DNA of 64,000 bases from UMGS755 sp045590535. Lineage in GTDB: Bacteria > Bacillota > Clostridia > UBA1381 > UBA9506. Each line of letters begins with the position of its first letter. The stretch's first letter is position 1. This document shows positions 50,172-60,300 of this stretch, piece by piece. The notes under the pieces are model-generated. The model was not told where the DNA came from. It saw nothing but the letters and a program-made list of their open reading frames with translations, and did not search any database. The DNA lies in the NCBI GenBank assembly GCA_045590535.1, contig JAZNRE010000023.1, positions 7,496 to 71,495 of the forward strand, read 5' to 3'. Made by a program: the position numbers and the translations under genes.

Positions 50172-50646
50172 CATTCAACAAAAGCAGGTCGAAACAAAAT
50201 TTCTTTTACCATTTTTGGAAGAAATGTTTGCTGCCGGCAAGCAAGTTCGCATGACGGTCACCGGAATCAGCATGTTTCCCATGCTACGCGACCGGACAGA
50301 CAGCGTGTTGCTCCAGCGGGCAGAGAAAGTTAAAAAATTTGATATTATCCTGTTTGTTCGCACCACAGGCGAGGCGGTTATGCACAGAATTGTTGCCTGC
50401 AGTCCTGAAGGTTACACCCTGCTGGGCGACAATCAGATTGATGTAGAAGGCCCCATTAAAGAAGAGCAGGTTATGGCAAAGGTAGTTGGCTTTTATCATG
50501 GGGACTATTATGTTTCCTGCAAAACCTGGTGGTATCGGATTTACAGCATTTTGTGGGGCAGTGCAAAGGAGAGCCGAAAGTGGCTATATCCTCTTGCTAT
50601 CCGCGTGGCTCGCGTTATTAAGCGTTTGAAACGAATGGAGAAGTAA
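50161..50646 (+). CDS. S24/S26 family peptidase-like protein
   Basis: The 161-residue protein has the signal-peptidase-like core. A Ser is in VTGISMFPML (Ser37), a His in AVMHRIV (His75) and LLGDNQIDVEGPI follows. It lacks an N-terminal membrane helix. The C terminus is aromatic and basic (KTWWYRIYSILWG). Proteins like this often accompany PqqD-like and ABC genes in peptide-export clusters of Bacillota. It may process an exported peptide. It is coupled by overlap to the PqqD-like gene. Confidence 0.82.
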   Translation: MKPNIQQKQVETKFLLPFLEEMFAAGKQVRMTVTGISMFPMLRDRTDSVLLQRAEKVKKFDIILFVRTTGEAVMHRIVACSPEGYTLLGDNQIDVEGPIKEEQVMAKVVGFYHGDYYVSCKTWWYRIYSILWGSAKESRKWLYPLAIRVARVIKRLKRMEK

Positions 50647-50647
50647 C

Positions 50648-52285
50648 ATGAAATGGATTCTTAAACAGGCAAAGCTTATATGGCCCGGCATTGCGCTGAT
50701 CACCTTTATCGGTGTGCTGCTTTCCTTAATGGGCGTTGCGTTTGCCTTGCACTCAAAGAATGTACTCGATATTGCAACCGGTCAGGCAGCGGGTAACTTG
50801 TGGCAGGCCGGTGTTGTTTTATTTGTTTTTTTGGTTGTGCAGCTTGTTTTGGATATTTTACTGTCACTTGCCAACATTCATGTGAGTGGACGCTTTCAGA
50901 TTCGTGTTAAAACCAATGTTTTTAAGTTCATTATGCAAAAAGACTATATGCAAATTGCATCTTATCACTCCGGTGAACTTTTAAACCGCATCAACAGTGA
51001 TGTTTCAGTGATTTCCACAGGACTTTTGCAGATGGTACCCAATTTGTTTTTCTATGTAACCAAAATTGTTGCCTGCTTTTTGGCACTGTACAAATTAGAC
51101 CCTTTTTTTGCGCTACTTTGCTTAATGGTCGGTCCTTTGGTTTTTGCTACAGCCTGCCTATACAGAAAACGCATGAAACAGTTACATAAAGACTGTCAGG
51201 CAGCAGACGGCAAGGTTAAATCCTTTATGCAAGAGGCGCTCAAAAACATTTTGGTTATTAAATCCTTTGGCTGTGGCGTAGCGGCAGCTGAAAACAGCCG
51301 AAATATTCAATTTGACCACTTTAAATTAACATTAAAGCGCAATAAAATCAGCATTATTGCCAATGTTTTCTTTTATATTGGCTTAACGGCCGGTTACTAT
51401 GTGGCGCTTGCCTGGGGCGCCTATAAAATTTCAATTGACGTTATGACCTTTGGTACGCTGACCGCCATGCTGCAATTGGTGGGGCAGATTCAAACACCGT
51501 TTCAGGGGCTGTCTTCGTTATTACCGCAATATTATGCTATGCTGGCTTCGGCAGAACGCATTACGGAGCTTGCCGATTTGCCTGATGACCCGGTACAGAG
51601 CCGCAGCGATTGGAATGATGCTCCCTGGTCGTCCATTACTTTAAAGGATGTTTCTTTTGGCTATCGGGATGAGCCGGTTTTGAGCCATGCCGATTTTGCA
51701 GTTAATAAAGGCGAATTTGTTGTGATAACCGGCACTTCGGGTATGGGCAAAAGCACGCTTTTAAAAGTTATGCTGGGTATTTTGCCCGTTCAATCCGGTG
51801 AGGCGAAACTTAACCTGCCTGATGGCGCCGCCTGTGACCTGCAACAAGAGAAAAAACGGATGTTTGCCTATGTGCCGCAAGGCAACTTAATTGTTTCGGG
51901 CACCATTCGTGAAAATATTATGTTCTTTAGAACCGATGTGACAGAAGAAGCGATTTGCGAGGCGACTAAAGTAGCGCAAATCTGGGACTATATTCAGGAA
52001 TTGCCCGATGGCCTTGACACCGTTTTAGGCGAAGGTGGTTTGGGCTTATCTGAGGGACAAATCCAGCGGCTTGCCATTGCAAGAGCCTTAATCAGTGATG
52101 CCCCGGTTTTATTGCTTGACGAGGCAACCTCGGCACTGGATGAAGACACGGAGCTTGCGATTTTGCAGGCACTAAAAAGTCAACAAGACAAAACATGCGT
52201 GCTTGTATCCCACAAGAAAGCAGCGTTAGCCTTTTGTGATAAGGCCTATCATTTTGTTGATGGCAAGCTGACTTTGTGCCAATAA
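50648..52285 (+). CDS. ABC exporter, fused membrane and ATPase domains
   Basis: This 545-residue half-transporter has six membrane segments (about 1-300) and then an ATPase. Walker A is GTSGMGKSTLLK (from about 362), the Q-loop region has YVPQGN, the signature is LSEGQIQRLAIARAL and Walker B is VLLLDEATSALDE. There is no N-terminal C39 peptidase. It starts 1 bp after the S26-like gene stop, so the three genes form one unit. It most likely exports a peptide or lipid-linked product (inference). Confidence 0.92.
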   Translation: MKWILKQAKLIWPGIALITFIGVLLSLMGVAFALHSKNVLDIATGQAAGNLWQAGVVLFVFLVVQLVLDILLSLANIHVSGRFQIRVKTNVFKFIMQKDYMQIASYHSGELLNRINSDVSVISTGLLQMVPNLFFYVTKIVACFLALYKLDPFFALLCLMVGPLVFATACLYRKRMKQLHKDCQAADGKVKSFMQEALKNILVIKSFGCGVAAAENSRNIQFDHFKLTLKRNKISIIANVFFYIGLTAGYYVALAWGAYKISIDVMTFGTLTAMLQLVGQIQTPFQGLSSLLPQYYAMLASAERITELADLPDDPVQSRSDWNDAPWSSITLKDVSFGYRDEPVLSHADFAVNKGEFVVITGTSGMGKSTLLKVMLGILPVQSGEAKLNLPDGAACDLQQEKKRMFAYVPQGNLIVSGTIRENIMFFRTDVTEEAICEATKVAQIWDYIQELPDGLDTVLGEGGLGLSEGQIQRLAIARALISDAPVLLLDEATSALDEDTELAILQALKSQQDKTCVLVSHKKAALAFCDKAYHFVDGKLTLCQ

Positions 52286-52324
52286 AAAACACTCAAAATT
52301 TTTGAAAAAAAGTGTAAAAAAAAC

Positions 52325-52353
52325 TGGACAAATCAATGCGGATATGCTATACT
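52325..52353 (+). promoter_or_regulatory. Promoter of the pyr operon
   Basis: TGGACA (52325-52330) and TATACT (52348-52353) are spaced by 17 bp. Confidence 0.75.
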
Positions 52354-52359
52354 ATAAAA

Positions 52360-52480
52360 AACAACCTTTAAATCGGTACAGAGATGCTGATAAGGTGCTT
52401 AAAACAGTATACATCCATTGGCGCTGTCTATAAGCATGCCTATATGCCCTTATCGCATTCTGCGATGAGGGCTTTTTTAA
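52360..52480 (+). promoter_or_regulatory. PyrR-type attenuator leader of the pyr operon
   Basis: The leader contains GGTACAGAGATGCTGATAAGG (from 52375, read in part), close to the Bacillus PyrR-binding loop CAGAGAGGCU. A terminator follows: GCCCTTATCGCA (52446-52457) against TGCGATGAGGGC (52461-52472) and six T. It lies just before pyrR. PyrR bound to UMP would favour termination and lower expression of the whole operon. The binding loop is a manual match. Confidence 0.82.
52446..52478 (+). terminator. Attenuator terminator before pyrR
   Basis: A 12-bp stem with a 3-nt loop and six T residues forms the off-state hairpin of the pyr leader. Confidence 0.88.
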
Positions 52481-52508
52481 AATCAAAATATAACGAGGAG
52501 GCTTTTAA

Positions 52509-53066
52509 ATGGACAAAAACTGTTCTGTTGTTATGGATGAAGCTGCTATGCAGCGTGCCATTACGCGTATTGCCTTTGAAATTATTGAAAAAAATAAAGG
52601 CGTTGAGAATTTGGCTATCATCGGCATTCAGCGTCGCGGTGTGCTGATGGCCAATCGCTTGCGTGAAAAACTGAAAGAGCTTGAGGGCACTGATTTACCC
52701 ATGGGTATTTTAGACATCACCTTTTACCGTGACGATTTAAGCCTTCTTTCTGAAATGCCGGTTATCAACGGCACCAATATTGATTTTATGGTGATTGGCA
52801 AAAAGATTATTTTAGTTGATGATGTTCTTTTTACTGGCCGAACAGCTAGAGCCGCCATTGAGGCGGTTATGGAACTGGGTCGTGCGGCGAAAATTGAACT
52901 GGCCGTTATGGTTGACCGGGGTCACCGTGAGTTGCCCATTCGCGCCGATTATGTTGGAAAAAATATGCCAACCTCCCGCAATGAGGTGGTTCATGTTTGC
53001 TTTGAAGAATTAGACGGCAAAAACGGCGTATCATTGAGCAAGCATGCAGAAACAAAGGAGGTATAA
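52509..53066 (+). CDS. pyrR: PyrR attenuation protein / uracil phosphoribosyltransferase
   Basis: The 185-residue protein has the PRPP-binding signature ILVDDVLFTGRTARAAIEA and IGIQRRGVLMANRL. PyrR binds the pyr leader RNA to regulate the operon and often has weak uracil phosphoribosyltransferase activity. AGGAGG precedes ATG 52509. pyrB starts 2 bp after its stop. An attenuator directly upstream supports autoregulation. Confidence 0.96.
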   Translation: MDKNCSVVMDEAAMQRAITRIAFEIIEKNKGVENLAIIGIQRRGVLMANRLREKLKELEGTDLPMGILDITFYRDDLSLLSEMPVINGTNIDFMVIGKKIILVDDVLFTGRTARAAIEAVMELGRAAKIELAVMVDRGHRELPIRADYVGKNMPTSRNEVVHVCFEELDGKNGVSLSKHAETKEV

Positions 53067-53068
53067 GG

Positions 53069-54010
53069 GTGAAACTTTCAACAAAAGACTTGCTGGGCAT
53101 AAAAGAGCTTTCAGCAGAAGAAATAAGATACATTTTGTATCAGGCAGAGATTATGAAGCAAATTTTGGTGCAAGATGTTAAAAAAACACCCCACCTGCAG
53201 GGCAGAACCGTGGTAACGCTATTTTATGAAAACAGCACTCGTACACGCCTTTCTTTTGAACTGGCTTCTAAATATATGAGTGCCAATGCAGCCAACATCA
53301 CAGCCTCCGGCTCCAGTGTGCAAAAGGGCGAAAGCCTGATTGATACAGCCCGCACCTTAGATGTGATGGGCACAGATGTTATCGTCATTCGTCATCAGAT
53401 GTCCGGCGCACCGCATTTAATTGCAAAGCATGTAAATGCCTCGGTTATTAACGCCGGTGACGGCATGAATGAGCATCCCACACAAGCCCTTTTGGACATG
53501 CTGACCATGAAAGAGAAAAAAGGACAAATCGAGGGGCTTAAGGTTGCCATTATTGGCGATGTGGCCCACAGCCGTGTGGCCCGTTCTAACATATACGGTC
53601 TGCAGAAACTGGGTGCGGAAGTGGTTGTTGGTGGACCTTCAACCTTAATGCCGAGAGATATTGAGTCTTTGGGCGTCACAGCCTATGAAGATGTTGACCG
53701 CGCCATTAAAGATGCCGATGTTGTTATGTGCTTGCGCTTGCAAAAGGAACGCCAGCAAAACGGACTTTTGCCCAGCATGCGTGAATATTCCAAATTCTTT
53801 GGTGTTGACGAAAAAAGACTGCGGCATGCTAAACCCGATGCGCTGGTGATGCATCCGGGCCCGGTGAATCGCGGCATTGAGCTTTGCACAGATGCCATTA
53901 AGCTAGACAGAGCTGTGATTGACGAGCAGGTGACCAACGGCGTGGCCGTGCGTATGGCTATTTTAAACATTTTAGCAAAAAGGAGCGATCGATATGGAAA
54001 TTTTAATTAA
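53069..54010 (+). CDS. pyrB: Aspartate carbamoyltransferase catalytic subunit
   Basis: PyrB joins carbamoyl phosphate to aspartate. Its 313 residues include the carbamoyl-phosphate motif FYENSTRTRLSFELA, then GDGMNEHPTQALLDMLT and VMHPGPVNRGIE. No regulatory pyrI gene is present. It begins with GTG 53069 after AAAGGAGG and overlaps pyrC by 17 bp. Confidence 0.97.
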   Translation: MKLSTKDLLGIKELSAEEIRYILYQAEIMKQILVQDVKKTPHLQGRTVVTLFYENSTRTRLSFELASKYMSANAANITASGSSVQKGESLIDTARTLDVMGTDVIVIRHQMSGAPHLIAKHVNASVINAGDGMNEHPTQALLDMLTMKEKKGQIEGLKVAIIGDVAHSRVARSNIYGLQKLGAEVVVGGPSTLMPRDIESLGVTAYEDVDRAIKDADVVMCLRLQKERQQNGLLPSMREYSKFFGVDEKRLRHAKPDALVMHPGPVNRGIELCTDAIKLDRAVIDEQVTNGVAVRMAILNILAKRSDRYGNFN

Positions 54011-55283
54011 AGGCGGTCGGGTCATGAACCCTGCAGACGGCTTTGATGCGGTTTGTGATGTTTACATTGCAGACGGTAAGGTTCAAAAAATTGAAGAAAA
54101 CATATCGGTTTCTTCTGATGTTTTGGTGATTGATGCAACCAACAAGATTGTTGCCCCCGGTTTAATCGACATGCATTGTCATTTGCGTGAGCCGGGTCAG
54201 GAATATAAAGAAGATATTAAAAGCGGCACGCAGGCTGCGGCTATGGGTGGTTTTACCTCGGTTGCCTGCATGCCAAACACAAGCCCCGTTCTTGATAATG
54301 CGGCTTTGATTGAATTTGTTAAGAATAAGGCAGAAAAAGAGGGCAGTGTGCATGTTTGGCCCATTGGCGCCATCAGCAAAGGTCAAAAGGGTGAGCAACT
54401 GGCCGAAATTGGCGATATGCGTGCAGCCGGTGCTGTTGCCGTTTCCGATGACGGTCATCCTGTTTCAAACCCCGAACTGATGCGCCGTGCTCTTGAATAT
54501 GCCGATATGTTTAACACCCTGGTTATTTCTCATTGTGAAGAGCTTTCTTTAGCCGGCGGTTTTATGAATGAAGGCCCCGTTGCAACCCGTTTGGGCTTGA
54601 AGGGCATTCCCAATGCAGCCGAAGAGGTGCAGCTTGCTCGTGATGTTATCATTGCCGGTGAGCTTAAGAAACGAATTCATATTGCTCATGTGAGCACAGA
54701 GGGTAGTGTGGAAATTGTAAGACAGGCTAAACGTCGTGGTATTCGCGTTACAGCAGAAACCTGCCCCCATTATTTCACCTTGACAGAAGATGCCGTTGAA
54801 GGCTTTAATACCAATGCAAAAATGAATCCGCCTCTGCGAACCGCAAAGGATGTGGAAGCGATTATTGCCGGTCTTGCTGATGGAACCATTGATGCCATTG
54901 CCACAGACCATGCACCCCACCATGAAGATGAAAAAGATGTTGAATTTGCAGCGGCTTTAAACGGCATTGTGGGTCTTGAAACAGCCTTGCCTTTGGGCAT
55001 TACCTATCTGGTGAAAGAAAACAAGCTGAGCCTTTTAGATCTCTTAAAGCATATGACAAGTCTGCCGGCCGATATTTTAGGCATCAAAAAGGGCAGACTG
55101 GCCGTAAACGAAGATGCGGATATTGTTATTTTCGACATTGAAACACCCTATGAAGTGGATACCAAAAGCTTTGCTTCAAAATCTAAAAATTCACCTTACC
55201 ATGGCTATCAGCTCTATGGCAAGGTAGCGTATACCCTTGTAGACGGTAAAATTGTTGTCAAAGAGGGAAAATTGCAGGCATAA
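53994..55283 (+). CDS. pyrC: Dihydroorotase, class I
   Basis: This zinc amidohydrolase closes carbamoyl aspartate to dihydroorotate. The 429 residues have DMHCHLREPGQEYKEDI (metal HxH and catalytic region), TAETCPHYF, AIATDHAPHHEDEK (metal/catalytic Asp) and the C-terminal composite-domain signature SPYHGYQLYGKV. AAAAGGAG precedes ATG 53994. pyrF follows after 22 bp. Confidence 0.96.
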   Translation: MEILIKGGRVMNPADGFDAVCDVYIADGKVQKIEENISVSSDVLVIDATNKIVAPGLIDMHCHLREPGQEYKEDIKSGTQAAAMGGFTSVACMPNTSPVLDNAALIEFVKNKAEKEGSVHVWPIGAISKGQKGEQLAEIGDMRAAGAVAVSDDGHPVSNPELMRRALEYADMFNTLVISHCEELSLAGGFMNEGPVATRLGLKGIPNAAEEVQLARDVIIAGELKKRIHIAHVSTEGSVEIVRQAKRRGIRVTAETCPHYFTLTEDAVEGFNTNAKMNPPLRTAKDVEAIIAGLADGTIDAIATDHAPHHEDEKDVEFAAALNGIVGLETALPLGITYLVKENKLSLLDLLKHMTSLPADILGIKKGRLAVNEDADIVIFDIETPYEVDTKSFASKSKNSPYHGYQLYGKVAYTLVDGKIVVKEGKLQA

Positions 55284-55305
55284 TTTGAACAAAGGAGAGA
55301 GAAAA

Positions 55306-56223
55306 ATGTCAATTGATCGTTTAATTGAAAAAATTAAAGAAAAAAACAACCCCACGGTTGCGGGTCTTGACCCCCGTTGGGAGTATATACCGGAATTTAT
55401 CCGGGAAAAAGCTGTGGCAGAGCACGGCAAAACCAATAAGGCCGTGGGCGCAGCGTTGCTGGTCTTTAATAAGGGCCTGATTGATTCACTTTGCGATATT
55501 GTGCCGGCTGTTAAACCCCAGTCTGCTTACTATGAAATGTATGGCCTTTCCGGTCTTAATGCACTGGCCGATACCATCTCCTATGCCCGTGAAAAAGGTA
55601 TGTATGTGATTTTAGACGGTAAGCGCAATGACATCGGCAAAACAGCAGAGGCTTATTCTGCGGCGTATTTAGGCCATATTCAGGCAGGGGAAATTGATGT
55701 TATAAACGAGCTTTCAAGTGACGGTTTAACCGTAAACGGTTATTTGGGCACCGATGGCATTAAACCCTTTGTTAAAGACTGTGCAGAATATGGTAAAACC
55801 ATTTTTGCCCTGGTAAAAACCTCAAATCCTTCCTCCGGCGAGCTGCAAGATTTGACTGTGGGTGAAGAAACCATTTATCAAAAAATGGCGGCTTTGGTTA
55901 ACAGTTGGGGAGAAGGCTTAGAAGGCAAGTATGGCTACACACCGGTGGGTGCCGTTGTAGGCGCTACTTATCCCAAACAGCTTAAAGAGCTGCGCAGTTT
56001 AATGCCAAAGGCCTATATTTTAGTGCCCGGCTACGGTGCACAAGGTGGCGGCGGACAAGATGCTGCCTGCGCTTTTGATAAAAACGGTTTAGGCGCCATT
56101 GTTAACTCTTCCCGTGGGATTATGTGTGCATGGCAAAAGAGCCAGTGTGCCCAGGAAGAATTTGGCGCAGCAGCAAGAGAAGAAGCACTTCGCATGCGGG
56201 ATGATATTTTGCAGTATATTTAA
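55306..56223 (+). CDS. pyrF: Orotidine-5'-phosphate decarboxylase, type 2
   Basis: The enzyme makes UMP from OMP. The 305-residue long form has VAGLDPRWEYIPEF, the catalytic Asp-Lys-Asp region ILDGKRNDIGKTAEAYSAA, and VPGYGAQGGGGQDA for phosphate binding. ATG 55306 is chosen because AAAGGAGAG lies just upstream. An earlier in-frame ATG at 55252 is inside pyrC. Confidence 0.95.
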   Translation: MSIDRLIEKIKEKNNPTVAGLDPRWEYIPEFIREKAVAEHGKTNKAVGAALLVFNKGLIDSLCDIVPAVKPQSAYYEMYGLSGLNALADTISYAREKGMYVILDGKRNDIGKTAEAYSAAYLGHIQAGEIDVINELSSDGLTVNGYLGTDGIKPFVKDCAEYGKTIFALVKTSNPSSGELQDLTVGEETIYQKMAALVNSWGEGLEGKYGYTPVGAVVGATYPKQLKELRSLMPKAYILVPGYGAQGGGGQDAACAFDKNGLGAIVNSSRGIMCAWQKSQCAQEEFGAAAREEALRMRDDILQYI

Positions 56224-56278
56224 TAGCTTGCAAAATAGAAACAGCATGTTGTAATTACATCAGAAAGGGAGCAATGTC

Positions 56279-57361
56279 ATGAAAAAAGCATTTTTAGCAC
56301 TGGCTGACGGTACTGTGTTTGAAGGCAAAAGCATAGGCGCCACAGGCACAACCGTTGGTGAAATTGTGTTCACAACCGGGATGACGGGCTATGTTGAAGC
56401 TATCACAGACCCCACCTATGCAGGTCAAATTGTTACTATGACCTATCCAATCATTGGTAATTACGGTGTTAACCGTGAAGATTGCCAGTCCGAAAAAGCA
56501 CAAATCAAGGGTTTGATTATGAAAGAATGTGCGGCTTATCCCAACAACTTCCGCAGTGAAGAAGATTTGGAAGAGTTTTTAATCAGCGAGAATGTAATTG
56601 CCATTACCGGCATTGACACCCGTGCCCTGACAAAGATTATCAGAACACACGGTGCCATGAACGGTATGATTACAACCGAAGAGCCATTTGATTTTGAAGA
56701 ACATAAAGATGCCATACAGTCATATAAAGTAGGCTTTTTGGCAGATGAAGTGACCTGCAAAGAGCCTTACACCGTAGGTGAAGGGGACATTCATGTGGCG
56801 ATGATGGATTATGGCCTGAAAAAGAGCATTTTAGAGTCTTTGGTTTCAAAAGGGGCTACCGTTACGGTTTATCCTGCAAAAACCAAAGCAGAGGTTGTTT
56901 TGGCGCAAAATCCGGATGGCATTATGCTGTCAAACGGTCCGGGTAACCCGGAGGACTACAAAGAGGAGATTGCGGAGGTTAAGAAGCTCATGGCTTCCGG
57001 CAAGCCCTTCTTTGGCGTGTGCCTGGGTCATCAATTGGCAGCGCTGGCCATGGGCGGCAAAACAGAGAAGTTAAAATTTGGTCACCGTGGCGCCAATCAG
57101 CCGGTTAAAGATTTGAAGAAAGATCAAACCTTTGTAACGGTTCAAAACCATGGTTACGCTGTTGTGGCTGATAGCTTGGATGCATCGGTTGCAGAAGTTA
57201 CCCACATCAATTTAAACGATCAGAGCGTTGAAGGCATTCGGTATCAGAACTTGCCGGCATTCACCCTGCAGTTCCATCCGGATTCAAAGCCGGGCGCTAA
57301 AACATCGAAATATCTTTTTGAAGAGTTTATTAGCATGATGGGAGGTAACGGCAATGCCTAA
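56279..57361 (+). CDS. carA: Carbamoyl-phosphate synthase small subunit
   Basis: This glutamine amidotransferase subunit has 360 residues. The N-terminal domain has FTTGMTGYVEAITDPTYAGQ. The class I GATase part has the nucleophile Cys in FFGVCLGHQLAALAMG and the His-Glu region. It donates ammonia to CarB. It overlaps carB by 8 bp. Confidence 0.97.
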   Translation: MKKAFLALADGTVFEGKSIGATGTTVGEIVFTTGMTGYVEAITDPTYAGQIVTMTYPIIGNYGVNREDCQSEKAQIKGLIMKECAAYPNNFRSEEDLEEFLISENVIAITGIDTRALTKIIRTHGAMNGMITTEEPFDFEEHKDAIQSYKVGFLADEVTCKEPYTVGEGDIHVAMMDYGLKKSILESLVSKGATVTVYPAKTKAEVVLAQNPDGIMLSNGPGNPEDYKEEIAEVKKLMASGKPFFGVCLGHQLAALAMGGKTEKLKFGHRGANQPVKDLKKDQTFVTVQNHGYAVVADSLDASVAEVTHINLNDQSVEGIRYQNLPAFTLQFHPDSKPGAKTSKYLFEEFISMMGGNGNA

Positions 57362-60300
57362 GTATGAAGATGTAAAAAAAGTTTTAGTTATTGGTTCAGG
57401 CCCGATTATCATTGGTCAGGCAGCCGAATTTGACTATGCAGGCACACAGGCATGTCGTGCCTTGCAGGAAGAGGGAATTGAAGTTGTTTTAATCAACTCA
57501 AACCCCACCACCATTATGACCGACAAAATGATGGCCGATAAGATATATATTGAGCCTTTGGTGGCTGAATCGGTGCGTAAGGTCATTGAAATTGAAAGAC
57601 CCGACAGCATTCTGCCCACTTTAGGCGGACAGACCGGCTTAAATCTTGCCATGGAGTTGGCTGAAGAGGGCTACTTGGAGAAAATGAATGTGCGTCTTTT
57701 GGGTACGGCTACCGAAGCCATTAAAATGGCCGAAGATCGTCAGGCGTTTAAAGACACCATGGAATCCATTGGCGAGCCCTGCATTGCCTCTTTGGTGGTT
57801 GAAAGTTGCGAAGATGCCCTGGCATTTGCCGAAGAAATCGGCTATCCTGTTATTGTGCGCCCCGCTTATACCCTGGGTGGTACCGGCGGCGGGATTGTTA
57901 ACAATGAAGAAGAGCTTAAAGAAATTGCTTCAAATGGTTTGCGCCTTTCCCGCGTGCATCAGGTGTTGATTGAAAAATGTATTTCCGGCTGGAAGGAAAT
58001 TGAGTTTGAAGTGATTCGTGACGGTAAGGGCAATGCCATCACCGTTTGCTCTATGGAAAACATTGACCCCGTAGGCGTTCACACCGGTGACTCTGTGGTT
58101 ATTGCACCGGCACAAACCCTCAGCGATAAAGAATATCAGATGCTGCGCAATGCATCTTTAAACATCATTCATGCTCTGGGTATTGAAGGCGGCTGCAACT
58201 GTCAGTTTGCGCTGCATCCTGAAAGCTTTGAATATGCGGTTATTGAAGTTAACCCCCGTTTGTCCCGCTCATCTGCTTTAGCATCGAAGGCAACCGGTTA
58301 TCCCATTGCCAAGGTTGCTTCTAAAATTGCCATTGGCTATGGTCTTGATGAGATTGTCAATGCCGTTACAGGCAAAACCTGTGCTTGCTTTGAGCCCACC
58401 ATTGACTATTGCGTTATTAAGTTCCCCAAATGGCCTTTTGACAAGTTTGTAAAAGCCAAGAGAACTTTGGGCACACAGATGAAGGCAACTGGTGAGGTTA
58501 TGGCCATTTCGGACAACATTGAAGGCGCATTGATGAAGGCGGTTCGTTGTCTTGAACTGGGCGTTATGTCCTTTGACTTAAAGAAGCTTAAGACCTTATC
58601 CAAAAAAGACATTGTCCGTCGTCTTTCCACAATTGATGATGAGCGTTTCTTTGTAATTTGTGAGGCGTTCCGTCGTGATGTGGATATTGACATGATTCAC
58701 ACCATTACATCAATTGATTTATTCTTCCTACACAAGCTGAAAAACCTGGTTGATATGGAAAAACATCTGCAGCAGGAAGAGTTGACACCGGAACTGTTAA
58801 AAGAAGCCAAGAAAATGTGCTTCCCCGATAAGCTGATTGCCTCCCTTTCCGGCATTTCTGAAATCGGCGTTCGTGCTATGCGCGAGCTGCACGGCATTTT
58901 CCCGGCCTATAAGATGGTTGATACTTGTGCAGCCGAATTTGAAGCGGTTACACCGTATTACTATTCAACCTATGATAACTACACCGAAACCGTTTCTTCT
59001 ATGAAGAAAAAGATTGTGGTTATCGGTTCCGGCCCCATTCGAATCGGTCAGGGTATTGAGTTTGACTATTGCTCAGTACACGCTGTTTGGGCTTTGCGTG
59101 AAGCCGGCTATGAAACCATTATCATTAACAACAATCCCGAAACGGTTTCAACTGACTTTGACACAGCGGACAAGCTCTATTTTGAGCCCCTCACCGCAGA
59201 AGATGTAGGTAACATTTTAGAAATTGAACAGCCCGACGGCGTTTTGGTGCAGTTTGGCGGACAGACAGCCATTAAGCTGACAGAAGCTTTAAAGGATATG
59301 GGCGTGCGAATTTTAGGCACCAAAGCAGAAGACATTGATGCAGCAGAAGACCGTGAGGTTTTTGATGACATCTTGGAAGCCTGCAAAATCCGTCGTCCCC
59401 AAGGCAGAACCGTATTCACACATCAGGAAGCTTTAGAAGCGGCTAATGAATTGGGATATCCCGTTTTGGTGCGTCCTTCCTATGTTTTGGGTGGTCAGGG
59501 TATGGAAATCGCCTACAACGACCAGGATGTACAGGAATTTATGGATATCATCACCATGATTCGTCAGGAGCATCCCATTTTGATTGATAAATACATGATG
59601 GGCAAAGAAATTGAGGTAGACGCCATTTGTGACGGCACGGATATTTTAATCCCCGGTATCATGGAACATTTAGAGCGTGCCGGCGTTCACTCCGGTGACT
59701 CGATTTCGGTTTATCCGGCGCCCACGCTGACACAGGAAATCCGCGACCAGCTGGTAAGTTACACCGAAAAACTGGCCAAAGCGCTGCATGTTGTAGGTCT
59801 TGTTAACATTCAGTTTGTTCTCTATGAAGGCGAGATTTATGTTATTGAGGTTAACCCCCGTTCATCAAGAACCGTGCCATACATCAGCAAGGTTACCAAT
59901 GTGCCCATGGTTGATTTGGCAACACGCTGTGTACTGGGCGAAAAACTGAAGGATATGGGCTATGGAACAGGCTTGCATCCGGAAGGCTCACATATCGCCA
60001 TTAAAGTACCGGTATTCTCCTTTGAAAAGCTGCACAATGTTGATATCTCTTTAGGCCCTGAAATGAAATCCACAGGTGAAGTTTTAGGTATCAGCACCGA
60101 TTTCTCTGAAGCCCTTTATAAAGGACTTTTGGGTGCCGGCTTTAAGATGAGCGAGAAGGGTAATGTGCTCATCACCGTGCGTGATACCGATAAAGAAGAA
60201 ATGCTTGATATTGCCCGTGGTTTCAAGGAACTGGGCTATCAGATTTATTCCACACAGGGAACAGCCGATTTCTTAATGAAGAATGGTGTTGCAGCGGCTA

